64,000 nucleotides of DNA, taken from contig NZ_QUIN01000004.1 in assembly GCF_003480255.1 (NCBI RefSeq), positions 1 to 64,000 of the forward strand, given 5' to 3'. Below the pieces are notes generated by a model. The model did not search any database. It saw only the letters and a list, made by a program, of their open reading frames with translations, and was not told where the DNA came from. Made by a program: the position numbers and the translations under genes. Below, in pieces: positions 26,574 through 35,824 of the stretch; position 1 is the stretch's first letter, and each line of letters begins with the position of its first letter. The DNA comes from Erysipelatoclostridium sp. AM42-17. GTDB taxonomy: Bacteria > Bacillota_I > Bacilli_A > Erysipelotrichales > Coprobacillaceae.

Positions 26574-27785
26574 ATGGAATCATTAAGAGAGTTATTTAAA
26601 ATTGGATTTGGCCCATCATCTTCGCATACTATGGGCCCTCAAATTGCAGCAAGTCAAGTGAAAACACGATATCCACAAGCATCGAAATATGTTGTTGATT
26701 TGTATGGATCATTGGCATTGACTGGAAAAGGACATTTGACGGATTATATTATAAAAAAGACATTAGGTGATCGTACTGAGATACATTTTAAAAGTGAGAC
26801 TTTACCTTATCATCCTAATGGTATGCGTTTTTATATTTATCGTGAAGATCAATTAATAGATACATTAACAGCCTATTCTATTGGTGGGGGATCGGTTGAA
26901 TTTGAAAATAGTAAATTGAGTCAAGCTAAACAAGTTTATCCCCATCAAACATTAAAAGAAATCGAAAAGCATATTGAAACAGAAGGTATATCTTTTTATG
27001 ATTATGTTATGAATTATGAAGATGATAATTTTAAAGCGTATTTGTTTGAGGTTTTAGATACAATGTTTGCATGTGTTCAATCCGGACTATCAGCAGAAGG
27101 AACAATACCCGGTAAATTACAATTAAAAAGAGTAGCTAAATCAATGTACCAACAAGCACTGAATACACGCAGAGAAAGTGAAAGAGAACGTTTATTGGTA
27201 AGTAGTTATGCTTATGCGGTTTCTGAAGAAAATGCATGTGGACATAAAGTGGTAACGGCACCTACTTGTGGAGCAAGTGGTGTTTTACCGGCAGTTTTGT
27301 ATTATTGTTATAAACAATTAAATATCCCGCGAAAAGAATTGATTAAAGCCTTAGCAGTTGCAGGATTGTTTGGTAATGTTGTTAAGACAAATGCAACGAT
27401 TTCTGGCGCTGATGGAGGTTGTCAAGCTGAAGTAGGTACAGCTTGTTCGATGGCTGCTGCAGCTTACGGATGGATTTTAGAATTAAATAATAGTTTAATA
27501 GAGTATGCAGGGGAAATGGGACTAGAACATAACTTAGGACTTACCTGTGATCCGGTTGGTGGTTATGTACAAATTCCATGTATTGAGCGTAATGGTTTTG
27601 GTGCTTTACGGGCAATAGATGCAGCTTTATATGCGAAACAATTAGGCTATTTAAGAAAAAATAAAGTTTCTTATGATGCTATTGTAAGAGTTATGAAAGA
27701 GACAGGAAAAGACTTAAATAGTGCTTATAAAGAAACTTCATTAGGTGGTTTAGCAAAGGAGTTTGGTATTAAAGATGGCGGTTAA
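26574..27785 (+). CDS. sdaA: L-serine ammonia-lyase, single chain
   Basis: A 403-residue iron-sulfur serine dehydratase that converts L-serine to pyruvate and ammonia. The beta-type N-terminal part contains GPSSSHTMGP. The alpha part has PTCGASGVLP, the cluster cysteines in GGCQAEVGTACS and LTCDPVGG. It is shorter than E. coli SdaA (about 455) but contains both halves, where B. subtilis uses separate sdaAA and sdaAB. It occupies the place of rpsT/lepA in the B. subtilis order. It overlaps hemW by 11 bases. Confidence 0.93.
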   Translation: MESLRELFKIGFGPSSSHTMGPQIAASQVKTRYPQASKYVVDLYGSLALTGKGHLTDYIIKKTLGDRTEIHFKSETLPYHPNGMRFYIYREDQLIDTLTAYSIGGGSVEFENSKLSQAKQVYPHQTLKEIEKHIETEGISFYDYVMNYEDDNFKAYLFEVLDTMFACVQSGLSAEGTIPGKLQLKRVAKSMYQQALNTRRESERERLLVSSYAYAVSEENACGHKVVTAPTCGASGVLPAVLYYCYKQLNIPRKELIKALAVAGLFGNVVKTNATISGADGGCQAEVGTACSMAAAAYGWILELNNSLIEYAGEMGLEHNLGLTCDPVGGYVQIPCIERNGFGALRAIDAALYAKQLGYLRKNKVSYDAIVRVMKETGKDLNSAYKETSLGGLAKEFGIKDGG

Positions 27786-28863
27786 GGCATTATATGTACA
27801 TATTCCCTTTTGTAATCATATTTGCCATTATTGTGATTTTTGTAAAGTCTTTTATGATGAAAAAGTAGCAAATCAATATTTAGATTGTTTGGAAAATGAA
27901 TTTAAACAACTTTCGATAAATGAATTTGAAACAATTTATATTGGTGGTGGAACACCAAGCAGTCTAAATGAAAAGCAGTTAGTACGTCTGATGAATATCT
28001 TTAAACCATATTTAAATTCAGTTAAAGAATATTCAATTGAACTTAATCCAGAAACCATGAATATAAAGAAATTAAGTATCTTAAAAGACGGTGGTATCAC
28101 AAGGCTAAGCATAGGGGTGCAAACATTTAATGATCAGCTTCTACCTTATATTGGTCGAGTTCATTGTTGTCAAGATGTCTATGATTTAATTAATCAAGCA
28201 AAACAATTGGGATTTAAAAACATTTCATTAGATCTGATGTATGGTTTACCTCATCAAACAATAGATGATGTAAAAAATGATTTGTTAACTATTAAATCAT
28301 TAGATATTCAACACTTATCATATTATTCTTTGATTTTAGAAGATCATACTGTTTTAAAAATTAAAGATTTTGAACCTATTGACGAAGAAATAGAATACCA
28401 AATGAATCAACTCATAGATCAAACATTAAAAGAAATGAACTTTAAAAAATATGAAGTATCTAATTATGCTAAAGATGGCTATCAATGCCTTCATAATTTG
28501 AAATATTGGCGTTATGAAAATTATGAAGGACTAGGTATTGGAGCATGTGGTAAAGTTGATAATCAAATGAAAGAACATAGTCGCTCTTTAAGTCACTATT
28601 TAAAAGGACAATCAATTTTAAAAATTGAAACTTTATCAAAAGAGGATCATATGTTTAATCATCTTATGATGTCTTTAAGACTGGTAGAAGGATTAAATAT
28701 TGATGTTTTTAATCAATGTTATCAAGTAAACTTTATAGAATATTATCAAGAACCTTTAAATAAACATATTAAGATGAAACATTTGTTTTTGAATCATCAT
28801 TATTTGAAAGTTAATCCTGATTATTTTTATTTGCTCAATGCAATCTTAGTTGATTTTATTTAG
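27775..28863 (+). CDS. hemW: radical SAM heme chaperone HemW
   Basis: A 362-residue radical SAM protein with CNHICHYCDF (C13, C17, C20) binding the 4Fe-4S cluster, plus GGGTPSSL. The HemW C-terminal region contains YEVSNYAKDGYQCLHNLKYWRYENYEGLGIGA. HemW-type proteins deliver heme; they are not coproporphyrinogen oxidases. The ATG at 27775 overlaps sdaA. It precedes hrcA as in many Firmicutes. Confidence 0.92.
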   Translation: MAVKALYVHIPFCNHICHYCDFCKVFYDEKVANQYLDCLENEFKQLSINEFETIYIGGGTPSSLNEKQLVRLMNIFKPYLNSVKEYSIELNPETMNIKKLSILKDGGITRLSIGVQTFNDQLLPYIGRVHCCQDVYDLINQAKQLGFKNISLDLMYGLPHQTIDDVKNDLLTIKSLDIQHLSYYSLILEDHTVLKIKDFEPIDEEIEYQMNQLIDQTLKEMNFKKYEVSNYAKDGYQCLHNLKYWRYENYEGLGIGACGKVDNQMKEHSRSLSHYLKGQSILKIETLSKEDHMFNHLMMSLRLVEGLNIDVFNQCYQVNFIEYYQEPLNKHIKMKHLFLNHHYLKVNPDYFYLLNAILVDFI

Positions 28864-28868
28864 AATAG

Positions 28869-28894
28869 AAAGGCAGTGGAAATTGCCTTTTTTT
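28869..28894 (+). terminator. terminator after hemW
   Basis: AAAGGCA (28869-28875) pairs with TGCCTTT (28884-28890) and the T run continues to 28894. It separates the hemW transcript from the heat-shock operon. Confidence 0.83.
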
Positions 28895-28919
28895 GTCTTA
28901 AAAAATAAATTTTTAAAAA

Positions 28920-28946
28920 TTAGCACAAGTTGCTTGACAGTGCTAA
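28920..28946 (+). promoter_or_regulatory. CIRCE operator 1 (HrcA site)
   Basis: TTAGCACAA and CAGTGCTAA are separated by 9 bases, matching the CIRCE layout TTAGCACTC-N9-GAGTGCTAA with the outer seven bases of each arm conserved. It overlaps the -35 of the hrcA promoter. Confidence 0.88.
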
Positions 28947-28961
28947 TAAATCATGTATAAT
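28934..28961 (+). promoter_or_regulatory. sigma-A promoter of the hrcA-grpE-dnaK-dnaJ operon
   Basis: A perfect TTGACA (28934-28939), a 16-base spacer and a perfect TATAAT (28956-28961). The promoter is flanked by two CIRCE sites. Confidence 0.88.
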
Positions 28962-28965
28962 GTAT

Positions 28966-28992
28966 TTAGCACAAAGGAAAAAGGAGTGCTAA
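28966..28992 (+). promoter_or_regulatory. CIRCE operator 2 (HrcA site)
   Basis: TTAGCACAA-N9-GAGTGCTAA. The right arm is a perfect consensus. It covers the predicted transcription start, just before hrcA. Confidence 0.92.
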
Positions 28993-29006
28993 AGGTGGTG
29001 AACTTG

Positions 29007-30074
29007 ATGTTAACAGCAAGACAGTTATTGATATTTAAATGTATTGTTGATGAGTTTATTGAAACTGCTGAACCGGTGGGATCTAAAACTTTAATGACCA
29101 AATATCAATTGCCTTATTCTAGTGCCACGATTCGTAATGAAATGAGTTTTCTTGAAGACTATGGATATCTTGAAAAGACACATACTTCATCAGGAAGAAT
29201 TCCTTCAAAAGAAGGATATCGTTTCTATGTGCACAATTTAGGCAAAGTTGATCTTGATGAAACAACAAAAAATCAAGTTGCGACAATTTTTAATAAGCGT
29301 AGAGGTAATCTGACAGATATTGTTCACGAAAGTTGTAATATGTTGAGTGAATTAACGCATCTTACCAGTGTTGCATTAGGAAATTCAGCTAGTGATGATA
29401 CACTACAAAGAATTACAGTTGTTCCTCTTGAATACGGTAAAGTTACAGCTATTATTATTACAAGTCAGGGACATGTTGAAAACAAGATTTTCCAATTTTC
29501 ATCTGATGTGGAAATGGAAGATTTAATGAGTTGTGTTAATGTTATGAATGATTTACTTGTAGGTACGCCTATTAATCAGGTTGCGTTTCATTTAGAAAGA
29601 GATGTAAGGCCAGTTCTTTCCACGAGTGTTAGACAACATGAAGAATTGTTGAATGCATTTCTAGAAGCTTTTGTTAAATTTGCTTCAAGTAATGTTTATT
29701 TCTCTGGAAAAGAAAATATGCTTTATCAACCTGAATACAACGATGTAGATAAGTTAAGAAAAATTGTAAGCGCATTTGAGAATTCGCAAGCTTGGAAAAC
29801 ATTCCAATCACTATCAATAGAAGATGGTGTACAAGTTAAGATTGGTGTTGATTCACCAATTGATGAAATTGGTGATGTTTCAGTTATATCAGCATCATTT
29901 AAAACTGGGGAAACGTCAAAAGGATCTATTTCAGTTATAGGACCAACCCGTATGCCTTATGAAAAAGTGGTAGCATTGGTTGAATATATTTCAGCACATA
30001 TTGAAAAAGCATTTTTAGACGAATTACCAAATGACATTGGAAATAGAGGTGAACATGGTGGCAGAAAAAGATAA
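29007..30074 (+). CDS. hrcA: heat-inducible transcription repressor HrcA
   Basis: A repressor of about 355 residues with an N-terminal winged helix (LTARQLLIFKCIVDEFIETAEPVGS and YSSATIRNEMSFLEDYGYLEKTHTSSGR) and a C-terminal GAF-like domain. It binds CIRCE sites and is released on protein-folding stress, with GroE as the sensor in B. subtilis. I take ATG 29007, after AGGTGG; the in-frame GTGs at 28995 and 28998 are alternatives. An upstream start at 28953 would lie inside the promoter. Confidence 0.96.
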   Translation: MLTARQLLIFKCIVDEFIETAEPVGSKTLMTKYQLPYSSATIRNEMSFLEDYGYLEKTHTSSGRIPSKEGYRFYVHNLGKVDLDETTKNQVATIFNKRRGNLTDIVHESCNMLSELTHLTSVALGNSASDDTLQRITVVPLEYGKVTAIIITSQGHVENKIFQFSSDVEMEDLMSCVNVMNDLLVGTPINQVAFHLERDVRPVLSTSVRQHEELLNAFLEAFVKFASSNVYFSGKENMLYQPEYNDVDKLRKIVSAFENSQAWKTFQSLSIEDGVQVKIGVDSPIDEIGDVSVISASFKTGETSKGSISVIGPTRMPYEKVVALVEYISAHIEKAFLDELPNDIGNRGEHGGRKR

Positions 30075-30603
30075 TGAAACTGTAGTTGAAGAAACAAAAG
30101 AAGTTGAAGAAGAAAATACAGTTGAAGAAAATGATAATCAAGAAGCTTCTTTAGAAGATGAAATGAAAGCTCTTCAAGAAGAAGTTGATAAATGGAAAAA
30201 TGATTATTATAAAGTCTTTGCAGATATGGAAAACTTAAAAAGACGTATGCAAAATGAACATGCAAATAATTTAAAGTTTATGATGCAAGGATTCATCGAA
30301 CAATTACTTCCTGTAATTGATAACTTTGAAAGATCTTTAGCAGTACAAAATCCAAGTGAAGAAATAAGTAATTTCTTAAAAGGATATGAAATGATTTATA
30401 AACAAATTATGACATTGTTAGAAAATCAAGGTGTTAAGGTTATTGAAACCGAAGGTAAGGAATTTGATCCAAATTATCATCAAGCAGTGATGACTGTTAA
30501 AGAAGATGGTGTTGAACCAGGAATGATTGTTGAAGAATTACAAAAAGGATATATGTTAAAAGATCGCGTTATTCGTGCATCTTTAGTTAAAGTAAGTGAA
30601 TAA
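30055..30603 (+). CDS. grpE: nucleotide exchange factor GrpE
   Basis: A 182-residue GrpE: an acidic, disordered N terminus (about 1-40), the long dimeric coiled coil (EDEMKALQEEVDKWKNDYYKVFADMENLKRR split over 40-75) and a C-terminal beta domain (EDGVEPGMIVEELQKGYMLKDRVIRASLVKV). It releases ADP from DnaK. The ATG at 30055 after AGAGGTG lies within the end of hrcA (20-base overlap). Confidence 0.96.
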   Translation: MVAEKDNETVVEETKEVEEENTVEENDNQEASLEDEMKALQEEVDKWKNDYYKVFADMENLKRRMQNEHANNLKFMMQGFIEQLLPVIDNFERSLAVQNPSEEISNFLKGYEMIYKQIMTLLENQGVKVIETEGKEFDPNYHQAVMTVKEDGVEPGMIVEELQKGYMLKDRVIRASLVKVSE

Positions 30604-30607
30604 ATAG

Positions 30608-32431
<1,824 letters not shown>

Positions 32432-32434
32432 AAG

Positions 32435-32465
32435 TTTAAAACCAAGGTTCCACCTTGGTTTTAAA
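32435..32465 (+). terminator. hairpin between dnaK and dnaJ, partial terminator
   Basis: A 13-bp stem, AACCAAGG-type arms at 32435-32447 and 32453-32465 around TTCCA. The T run sits within the 3' arm and is not extended. It may reduce rather than stop transcription into dnaJ or protect the dnaK mRNA end. Confidence 0.6.
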
Positions 32466-32487
32466 ACTGTTATGAAAGGGTGAAATT

Positions 32488-33606
32488 ATGGCAAATAAAA
32501 GAGATTATTATGAAGTCTTAGGTATTAATAAAGGGGCTTCTGCTGATGAAATCAAACGTGCTTATCGTAAAAAAGCAAAACAATATCATCCTGATGTCAA
32601 TAAAGAACCTGATGCTGAAGAAAAATTCAAAGAAGTACAAGAAGCTTATGATGTATTGTCTGATGATAATAAAAAAGCTGCTTATGATCGATATGGTCAT
32701 GCAGCATTTGAACAAGGAGCTGGCGGTGCAGGTGGTTTCGGTGGCTTCGGTGGTTTCGAAGACGTTGATTTAGGTGATATATTTGGTTCATTCTTTGGTG
32801 GGGGATCACGTCGTCAAAGATCAAATGGTCCTCGTCGTGGTGATGACCACTTAATGAGAGTAAATATTGGTTTTATGGAAGCTGTTAATGGTGTTAAAAA
32901 AGACATTAAAGTCACATATGATGCACCATGTAGTCATTGTCATGGAACGGGAGCTAAGAATCCTAATGATGTAACAACTTGTCCACATTGTCATGGTACA
33001 GGTACTATTTCACAACAACAATCTTCTCCATTTGGAACTTTTGTTACACAAACAACATGTCCAGATTGTAATGGTACTGGTAAAATTGTTAAAGAAAAAT
33101 GTCCACATTGTCATGGTAAGGGATATAATAATAAAACAGTGACTGTTTCTTTAGATATTCCTGCTGGTATTAACGATGGTCAACAATTAAGAGTATCTGG
33201 AAAAGGTGGTCGTGGAGCAAACGGCGGACCTAATGGTGACTTATTTGTAGAAGTACATGTACAAAGTCATCCACATTTTGTTAGAAATGGTCGTAATATT
33301 CATATTACTGTACCTATTTCAAGTGTTGATGCAACTTTAGGATGTGAAGTCGATGTGCCAACAGTGCAAGGTGATGTCACATTAAAAATTCCTGCAGGAA
33401 CTCAATCTGGTACTGTTTTACGATTAAAAGGTAAAGGAGTTAAAGATTTACGTGGTTCAAGTTATGGAGATCAAATGGTGACTATTGAAGTTAAGATTCC
33501 AACAAAATTATCAAGTAAAGAAAAAGAATTGTACGAACAATTAGCTAAACATGCTAAGAAAAAAGAATCAATTTTTGAAACATTTAAAAATCAATTTAAA
33601 CGATAA
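32488..33606 (+). CDS. dnaJ: co-chaperone DnaJ (Hsp40)
   Basis: A 372-residue type I DnaJ: J domain with the HPD motif (YHPDVNKE), a Gly/Phe-rich linker ([10 protein letters not shown]), four zinc-finger repeats ([36 protein letters not shown]) and a C-terminal substrate domain. It delivers substrates to DnaK and stimulates its ATPase. It is the last gene of the HrcA-controlled operon. Confidence 0.98.
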   Translation: MANKRDYYEVLGINKGASADEIKRAYRKKAKQYHPDVNKEPDAEEKFKEVQEAYDVLSDDNKKAAYDRYGHAAFEQGAGGAGGFGGFGGFEDVDLGDIFGSFFGGGSRRQRSNGPRRGDDHLMRVNIGFMEAVNGVKKDIKVTYDAPCSHCHGTGAKNPNDVTTCPHCHGTGTISQQQSSPFGTFVTQTTCPDCNGTGKIVKEKCPHCHGKGYNNKTVTVSLDIPAGINDGQQLRVSGKGGRGANGGPNGDLFVEVHVQSHPHFVRNGRNIHITVPISSVDATLGCEVDVPTVQGDVTLKIPAGTQSGTVLRLKGKGVKDLRGSSYGDQMVTIEVKIPTKLSSKEKELYEQLAKHAKKKESIFETFKNQFKR

Positions 33607-33631
33607 GAGTGGATTCACTCTTTCGTTTTTG
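33605..33631 (+). terminator. terminator after dnaJ
   Basis: AAGAGTG (33605-33611) pairs with CACTCTT (33616-33622) around GATT; an interrupted T run follows. Confidence 0.7.
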
Positions 33632-33660
33632 TTTACAAATAAATAAAATAAGTATACAAT
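33632..33660 (+). promoter_or_regulatory. sigma-A promoter of the FMN-riboswitch operon
   Basis: TTTACA (33632-33637), a 17-base spacer and TACAAT (33655-33660), giving a start about 15 bases before the aptamer. Confidence 0.68.
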
Positions 33661-33681
33661 GAATATGCAAATAAAATAATA

Positions 33682-33786
33682 CTTCGGGGCAGAGTGAAAT
33701 TCTCTACTGGCGGTAAACTCCGCGAGCCATAAAGGCCGAACTGGTGAAATTCCAGTAGCAACAGTTATAGTCTGGATGGAAGAAGT
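33682..33786 (+). promoter_or_regulatory. FMN riboswitch (RFN element) aptamer
   Basis: Contains the conserved RFN blocks in order: CTTCGGGGCAGAGTGAAATT, CTACTGGCGGT, CCGCGAGCC, ACTGGTGAAATTCCAGTAGC, ACAGTTATAGTCTGGATGG and the closing GAAG that pairs with CTTC. It senses flavin mononucleotide and controls the riboflavin transporter downstream. Confidence 0.97.
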
Positions 33787-33810
33787 CTTTTTTTGTTATA
33801 CTTCATAAGC

Positions 33811-33848
33811 AAAAAACGTACCTAGAAGATTATTTTAGGTGCGTTTTT
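33811..33848 (+). terminator. expression-platform terminator of the FMN riboswitch
   Basis: AACGTACCTA (33815-33824) pairs with TAGGTGCGTT (33836-33845, one G-T pair), followed by a T run. It lies between the aptamer and the ribU ribosome binding site, so control is probably by transcription termination when FMN is bound. Confidence 0.8.
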
Positions 33849-33868
33849 CTTTGAAGGAGGTATTGAAA

Positions 33869-34510
33869 ATGGAAACAAAGAAAATTACAACAGTAGGTAT
33901 GCTTTGTGCGATGGCAATGATTGTTAATCTAATCATATCATTTCCAATTGTGCCTATGGTGTCTTTTCTAAGGTATGATCCTAAAGACATTTTAATTATT
34001 ATCGGTGGATTTATTTATGGTCCAATGACATCTTTAATCATGAGTTTTATTTGTTCAATATTTGAACTTTTAGTTAGGGGTGGAAACATTCTAGATGTCA
34101 TTATGAATATGGTTTCAACATGTTCATTTGCTTGTATGGCTGCTTTTATTTATAAGCGTCATCACCATCAAAAAGGAGCAAACATAGGTCTTATTTGTGG
34201 CGTTATTCTTACAACAGTGAGTATGTTAATATGGAACTACATTGTGACACCTATTTATTATGGGATGCCAAGAAGTGCTGTCGTTGCTATTCTTTTACCT
34301 GGTATATTACCATTTAATTTAATCAAAGCAACAATGAATGCTGTGGTAACATGGTTTTTATATAAACCACTTATGAATATTTTAAGAAGAACAAATTTGG
34401 TGGAATCTTCTTTACATCAACAAAAAGTGTATAAAGGATACATTATTGTTGCAGGAATGATCTTTATTACAGCTATTTTATTTATTTTAGGTTATCAAGG
34501 AATAATATAG
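33869..34510 (+). CDS. ribU: riboflavin transporter RibU (ECF S component)
   Basis: A 213-residue membrane protein with about six helices. The S-component pattern includes LRYDPKDILIIIGGFIYGPMTSLIMSFICSIFELL (in segments). It captures riboflavin and works with a shared energy-coupling ATPase module that is not in this window. GAAGGAGG before the ATG at 33869 fixes the start. Control by the FMN riboswitch directly upstream makes the substrate assignment strong. Confidence 0.93.
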   Translation: METKKITTVGMLCAMAMIVNLIISFPIVPMVSFLRYDPKDILIIIGGFIYGPMTSLIMSFICSIFELLVRGGNILDVIMNMVSTCSFACMAAFIYKRHHHQKGANIGLICGVILTTVSMLIWNYIVTPIYYGMPRSAVVAILLPGILPFNLIKATMNAVVTWFLYKPLMNILRRTNLVESSLHQQKVYKGYIIVAGMIFITAILFILGYQGII

Positions 34511-34523
34511 GAGGAATTTTGAA

Positions 34524-34979
34524 ATGGAATTTTTAGAAGCAAAAAGTATAATGGATAAAAAATTAGGTGATTGGAAAATTATGGCTCTTGCAAGTTGCGT
34601 GGACAATTATCCAATGGTAAGAAATGTAAGTTGTGTTTTTTATAATGATAAGATTTATTTTAAAACTGATAAGAATTTTAGAAAAACACAGCAGTTATTT
34701 AAAAATAATCGTGTAGCAATGTGCTTTAATGGTGTTCAAGTAGAAGGAATAGCACTAAATAAAGGATTGGTTATTGATGAACCCGGACGTATTTTTGAAA
34801 AGAAATACAAACAATATTTATGGCAAAGTTATAATGCTTATAGTCATGAAGATACTGAAATATTAATTGAAGTAACACCTGAGTTTGTTGAAATTTGGGA
34901 TGAAGATGAAAATCGTCAAGCCTTTCAATTATTTATTGATTTTAAAAAGCAATCAGTAGAATATAAACCATATGACTAA
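34524..34979 (+). CDS. pyridoxamine 5'-phosphate oxidase-like flavin-fold protein
   Basis: A 151-residue split-barrel protein of the PNPOx-like family. Recognisable blocks are DWKIMALASCVDNYPMVRNVSCVFYNDKIYFKT (in parts), RKTQQLFKNNRVAMCF and VEIWDEDENRQAFQL. Family members bind FMN or F420. It starts 13 bases after ribU with AGGAGGA, inside the FMN-riboswitch operon, which fits FMN as cofactor. Its substrate is unknown, and it is not likely to be the true pyridoxal synthase enzyme. Confidence 0.8.
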   Translation: MEFLEAKSIMDKKLGDWKIMALASCVDNYPMVRNVSCVFYNDKIYFKTDKNFRKTQQLFKNNRVAMCFNGVQVEGIALNKGLVIDEPGRIFEKKYKQYLWQSYNAYSHEDTEILIEVTPEFVEIWDEDENRQAFQLFIDFKKQSVEYKPYD

Positions 34980-35010
34980 AAAAGGAACGGTTTATTAAAC
35001 CGTTCCTTTT
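34979..35010 (+). terminator. terminator of the ribU operon
   Basis: AAAAGGAACGGTTT and AAACCGTTCCTTTT form a long stem around a short AT loop, with A and T runs on both sides, so it could stop transcription from either direction. Confidence 0.85.
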
Positions 35011-35020
35011 AAAGAAAATA

Positions 35021-35040
35021 AAAACAGCATTAATGCTGTT
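35021..35040 (-). terminator. terminator of rpmB
   Basis: AACAGCATTAATGCTGTT is a perfect palindrome, followed on the minus strand by a T-rich stretch. It lies 12 bases beyond the rpmB stop. Confidence 0.78.
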
Positions 35041-35051
35041 ATTTATATTCC

Positions 35052-35237
35052 TTAAGCTGATTTTCTTAAAGTTCTTAATTCTTTAGCAGAGATTCTAACT
35101 TTTGTAGGTTTACCATCTACTAAAATAGTAGCTTTTTGTAAATTCACGTTCCATCTTCTTCTAGTTGAGTTTAATGCATGTGAACGTCTGTTCCCAGTCA
35201 TAGGTCCTCTACCGCTGATTTGGCATTTTCTTGACAT
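35052..35237 (-). CDS. rpmB: 50S ribosomal protein L28
   Basis: A 61-residue L28 starting [20 protein letters not shown], with the basic family core [13 protein letters not shown]. It is encoded alone on the minus strand, divergent from the Asp23/FakA pair, as rpmB is from yloU in B. subtilis. The zinc-binding cysteine set is reduced to a single Cys (C- type). AAGGAGG lies upstream of the ATG. Confidence 0.97.
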   Translation of the reverse strand: MSRKCQISGRGPMTGNRRSHALNSTRRRWNVNLQKATILVDGKPTKVRISAKELRTLRKSA

Positions 35238-35280
35238 GTCGTAATCCTCCTTTTTTAGTAGTTGCTTTACGTACTGGACT

Positions 35281-35309
35281 ATAATATCATTTATTTATAC
35301 AAAATGCAA
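35281..35309 (-). promoter_or_regulatory. sigma-A promoter of rpmB
   Basis: On the minus strand: TTGCAT, a 17-base spacer and TATTAT, about 40 bases upstream of the rpmB ATG. Confidence 0.65.
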
Positions 35310-35380
35310 TTGTTTTTTTTGAAAATTATGTTATTATTTGCTAGGACTTTTCTTTGGCAGATGAAGTCTAGTTATATAAA

Positions 35381-35409
35381 TTGTAAATGATTGATAATTA
35401 AGGTATAAT
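35381..35409 (+). promoter_or_regulatory. sigma-A promoter of the Asp23/FakA operon
   Basis: TTGTAA (35381-35386), a 17-base spacer and a perfect TATAAT (35404-35409). Confidence 0.72.
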
Positions 35410-35456
35410 AATTAAGTAAATATATCATAAAATCATTTAGAAGGAGGAATTTTTGG

Positions 35457-35813
35457 ATGATTGAAAAGAATACAAGTTTAGGCGATATCAATATTTCTTT
35501 AGATGTTGTTGCTACTGTTGCCGGTGGTGCCGCTACAGAATGTTATGGTGTTGTTGGTATGGCTAGTCAAAAGAAACTTAAAGATGGTTTTTTTGAATTA
35601 TTAAAAAAGGAAAATTATTCAAAAGGAATTATTGCTCGTGATGGAGAAACAGGGCTTATTTTAGATTTATATGTTATTTTAGGCTATGGTATTAAAATTA
35701 ACGAAATTTTAGTTGAAGTTCAAAAGAAAGTAAAATATGTTGTTGAATCAACTTTAGATGTAAAAATTGAAGCAGTAAATGTATACGTACAAGGGCTTCG
35801 TAATATTGAATAA
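35457..35813 (+). CDS. yloU: Asp23/YloU family protein
   Basis: A 118-residue Asp23 family protein. It begins with NTSLGDINISLDVVATVAGG and has the characteristic CYGVVGMASQ, then LYVILGYGIKINEI and a VNVYVQGLR ending. Family members are linked to cell-envelope stress and membrane-associated scaffolds; the precise role is unknown. AAGGAGG precedes the start, and its stop overlaps the region before fakA. The pair yloU-yloV is conserved in Firmicutes. Confidence 0.9.
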   Translation: MIEKNTSLGDINISLDVVATVAGGAATECYGVVGMASQKKLKDGFFELLKKENYSKGIIARDGETGLILDLYVILGYGIKINEILVEVQKKVKYVVESTLDVKIEAVNVYVQGLRNIE

Positions 35814-35824
35814 TGGAGGATCAT

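Noticed and set aside
29935..30265. two minus-strand ORFs opposite the hrcA/grpE junction
   Set aside because: Phe/Leu-rich shadows of Glu/Lys-rich grpE codons; in two overlapping frames.
32546..32773. plus-strand ORF inside dnaJ in another frame
   Set aside because: Fully contained in dnaJ, rich in Lys/Met from frame shift of biased codons.
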